In this document: piece after piece, positions 6,666 through 8,111 of the stretch
Position numbering within the stretch: position 1 is the first letter of the stretch
Layout of the letters: every line of letters starts with the position of its first letter
Source: Nitrospirales bacterium
GTDB taxonomy: Bacteria > Nitrospirota > Nitrospiria > Nitrospirales > UBA8639
Assembly: GCA_013817135.1 (NCBI GenBank)
Contig: JACDDF010000074.1
Location: 1-8,111, forward strand
Length of the DNA stretch: 8,111 nucleotides
Direction of reading: 5' to 3'
Notes under the pieces: model-generated
The model's database searches: none
What the model saw: the letters and a program-made list of their open reading frames with translations, nothing else
What the model was told of the DNA's origin: nothing
Translations under genes and position numbers: made by a program

Positions 6666-6949
6666 CCTGGTTTGTGGGTTAATCAAAACTTTCACGCCTT
6701 TTTTTAAATAACGTGCCTCAAAGCCGCGTCACACTTGGAGGGGCTTTGGAAGACTTGTTACTATGAGGGCTTCCTTTCTCCACCTCATATGCCTCCCCTA
6801 TACCCCATACCCTCTAGTCACGCCATATTGTCTAAGGTTTCATCATTTTCCTTTGACGCCACAAGGACTGAAGTCGATATGATAAAGGTGAAGATAAAAC
6901 AGAAATTAGACATATAGAAACGTTGGCTTAGGAATCAGGTGAACGTCCT

Positions 6950-7309
6950 ATGGGCAAACGAATTCTGGTAGTCGATGACCAGGAAACCATAATTCTGTTT
7001 CTTCGCGATAGATTGGAAAAGCTTGGATTTGAAGTGACCACCGCCTCGAACGGTCTGCAGGGACTTGAGGTCCTCAAGACCGAATCCGTTAATGGGATTC
7101 TCCTTGATCTCGAAATGCCGATCATGGATGGCTTGACGATGCTGAACCAACTCCGGCAAAGATCTGCTACCGTTCCGGTGATCGTGATGTCTGCAGATCC
7201 CACTCGATCGACGATGATCAAGGCTATCGAAGGCGGGGCCAAAGACTATCTGTTTAAGCCCATTTCCGATTATATTCTCAAGCACAAATGCCTTCGGCTA
7301 TTTACCTAG
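6950..7309 (+). CDS. Single-domain (CheY-like) response regulator
   Basis: A stand-alone receiver domain of 119 residues. The acidic pair D9-D10 (ILVVDDQE) binds Mg2+, D53 in LLDLEMPIMDG is the phosphoacceptor, S81 in VIVMSAD is the switch Ser/Thr, and K103 in FKPIS is the conserved Lys. All catalytic positions are therefore intact. No DNA-binding or enzymatic output domain follows. The last helix after KPIS is only about 13 residues (ending CLRLFT), slightly short for the family, so a trimmed C terminus is possible. No histidine kinase is adjacent, which makes this an orphan regulator acting by protein contact or within a phosphorelay. The start is supported by AGGTGA at 6937-6942, 7 bases before the ATG. 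Neighbours do not reveal the target. Confidence 0.92.
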   Translation: MGKRILVVDDQETIILFLRDRLEKLGFEVTTASNGLQGLEVLKTESVNGILLDLEMPIMDGLTMLNQLRQRSATVPVIVMSADPTRSTMIKAIEGGAKDYLFKPISDYILKHKCLRLFT

Positions 7310-7456
7310 AACCCTGTATGGGTTTATTAGGAAAAAGTCTCAACACATAGTGATACGGTTGATAATTCTATCTAGGCTAATTGCCCTGACCTGAGATTCA
7401 GAATTACACTGGAGTAAACAAACGACTGGTTATCCATCATCTTAGGAGGATCCACC

Positions 7457-7987
7457 ATGCCAGACCGAAATCCATTCACTCCTCGTTATGCCTTTTTAGC
7501 CAGCTTGTTTGGGCTGGCAACCCTTGGAGGATGTAGCCAAGACTATACAACCTCTATAGGAGAAGCAGTGGCCAATGAACCTCCGGCTCAAGTACTCCCT
7601 GCAAATCAACAGTCATCAAAATCTGATATCACAAAGAGTAAACCGGCTTCACAAATTTACGACTTCACCATGGAAGATATTGATAATAAACCACGCTCCC
7701 TCAACGAGTTCAAGGGACAGGTCCTGATGATCGTGAATACGGCAAGTTTTTGTGGAAATACGCCGCAGTACGCTGGACTGCAAACGTTATATGAACGATA
7801 CCGCGATGAGGGATTTACGATTTTGGCCTTTCCCGCGAATGACTTTGGCAAACAGGAACCTGGAGACAACAAGGAAATCGCCGAATTTTGCTATACAAAG
7901 TATTCCTTGGAATTCCCTTTGTTTAATAAAATCACGGTGATTGGAGAACAGAAACACCCCCTCTATCGCTATCTCACCGAAGACTGA
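7457..7987 (+). pseudogene. Lipoprotein glutathione peroxidase-family peroxidase, 3' truncated by an IS3-type insertion
   Basis: A signal peptide ends in a lipobox LGGC (L23-C26), so the product would be a lipid-anchored periplasmic protein. A 40-residue Gln/Ser/Lys-rich linker precedes the GPx domain. There VNTASFCGNTPQY carries the peroxidatic Cys C99 and FGKQEPG the catalytic Gln Q133. C145 in EIAEFC sits where thioredoxin-dependent GPx enzymes have their resolving Cys, whereas the FPCNQF cysteine is Ala (A127). These enzymes reduce H2O2 and lipid hydroperoxides. The sequence matches the family up to HPLYRYL and then ends after TED. The final 50 or so residues, including the WNF motif with the catalytic Trp and Asn, are missing. 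The stop codon TGA at 7985-7987 is the first three bases of the insertion sequence end. The start has a strong AGGAGG (7444-7449), 7 bases upstream. The product is probably inactive or unstable. Confidence 0.88.
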
Positions 7988-8024
7988 TCGTCCCCTGCGA
8001 TACCGGACACCGAGTTAAGAATTA

Positions 8025-8030
8025 TATAAT
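8025..8030 (+). promoter_or_regulatory. Possible -10 box of the IS3-type transposase
   Basis: TATAAT matches the -10 consensus and lies 20 bases before the orfA ATG. A CGGACA at 8004-8009 is a poor -35 with 15-base spacing. In IS3-family circles a -35 in the abutted right end can complete such a promoter; whether that applies here is unknown. Confidence 0.3.
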
Positions 8031-8050
8031 AATTCGAAACGAGGTGTGGA

Positions 8051-8111
8051 ATGAAACGAACACGCAGGCATCACAGTCCAGAATTTAAGCGAGAAGCCGT
8101 GGCCTTGGTCC
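8051..8111 (+). CDS. IS3-family transposase OrfA, 3' partial
   Basis: The 20 visible residues, MKRTRRHHSPEFKREAVALV, match the start of the helix-turn-helix OrfA of IS3-family elements, typically R-R-x-h-S-P-E-F-K-x-x-A-V-x-L-V. GAGGTG at 8041-8046 gives a ribosome binding site 4 bases upstream. OrfA binds the element's terminal repeats and is normally fused to OrfB by -1 frameshifting to form the DDE transposase. The remainder lies outside the window. Confidence 0.87.
   Translation, partial: MKRTRRHHSPEFKREAVALV

Larger units (their letters stand above)
7985..8111 (+). mobile_element. IS3-family insertion sequence, left end only
   Basis: The terminus at 7985 begins TGATCGTCCCC and continues with GGACAC and TAAG at 8005-8019. 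It closely follows the pattern I remember for the left end of IS3 itself (TGATC, CCC, GGACAC, TAAG in the same spacing). A transposase reading frame starts at 8051. The element cuts into the peroxidase gene in the + orientation and continues past the window. The adjacent bases GAC (7982-7984) would be one copy of a 3-bp target duplication if the insertion is simple; the other copy is outside the window. Confidence 0.85.

Noticed and set aside
6719..6748. CAAAGCC / GGCTTTG inverted repeat as a terminator after the thioredoxin-like gene
   Set aside because: The loop is 16 bases, the stem is weak and no T-run follows.
7310..7327. AACCC / GGGTT hairpin after the response regulator as a terminator
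   Set aside because: The stem is only 5 bp and the following TTTATT is a poor T-run, so I could not support it.
1..8111. CRISPR arrays, tRNA or rRNA genes
   Set aside because: I saw no regularly spaced direct repeats and no tRNA or rRNA-like segments on either strand.

Overview
The window looks like part of a chromosome of a Gram-negative, probably Nitrospira-like bacterium. This assignment is tentative. It rests on the 5' partial gene, which resembles the haem b subunit (EB_dh/NxrC-like) of type II DMSO-reductase-family enzymes common in nitrite oxidisers, and on the density of periplasmic redox proteins. Base composition is moderate and every gene lies on the + strand.

Layout. 1-731: C-terminal part of the haem b subunit. 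732-1162: noncoding. 1163-2047: a membrane-bound BLUF blue-light receptor whose output domain is PsiE-like. 2206-3639: a complete class I CPD photolyase. 3659-4135: a decayed cyclopropane-fatty-acid synthase (cfa) C-terminal region with three in-frame stops. 4163-5435: an exported two-domain multicopper oxidase fused to a c-type cytochrome, broken by a single-base frameshift near 4891. 5475-5936: a DCC-family (DUF393) thiol-disulfide protein. 5937-6326: mostly noncoding, with a possible small membrane-protein relic. 6327-6665: a thioredoxin-fold protein with an atypical CRHC active site. 6950-7309: a single-domain response regulator. 7457-7987: a lipoprotein glutathione peroxidase cut short by the left end of an IS3-family element, which starts at 7985 and runs off the window (orfA start at 8051).

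How the genes fit together. The BLUF sensor, the photolyase and the cfa relic form a light and membrane-stress neighbourhood. Photolyase, cfa-type methyltransferase and DCC genes are often found together in light-responsive clusters of other bacteria, so this may be the remains of such a cluster. The second half is a set of redox and detoxification genes: copper oxidase with cytochrome, DCC, thioredoxin and peroxidase. A striking feature is decay. Within about 4.5 kb one gene has several stops, one has a frameshift and one is truncated by an insertion sequence, so this appears to be a degrading accessory region. The most novel single gene is the BLUF-PsiE fusion.
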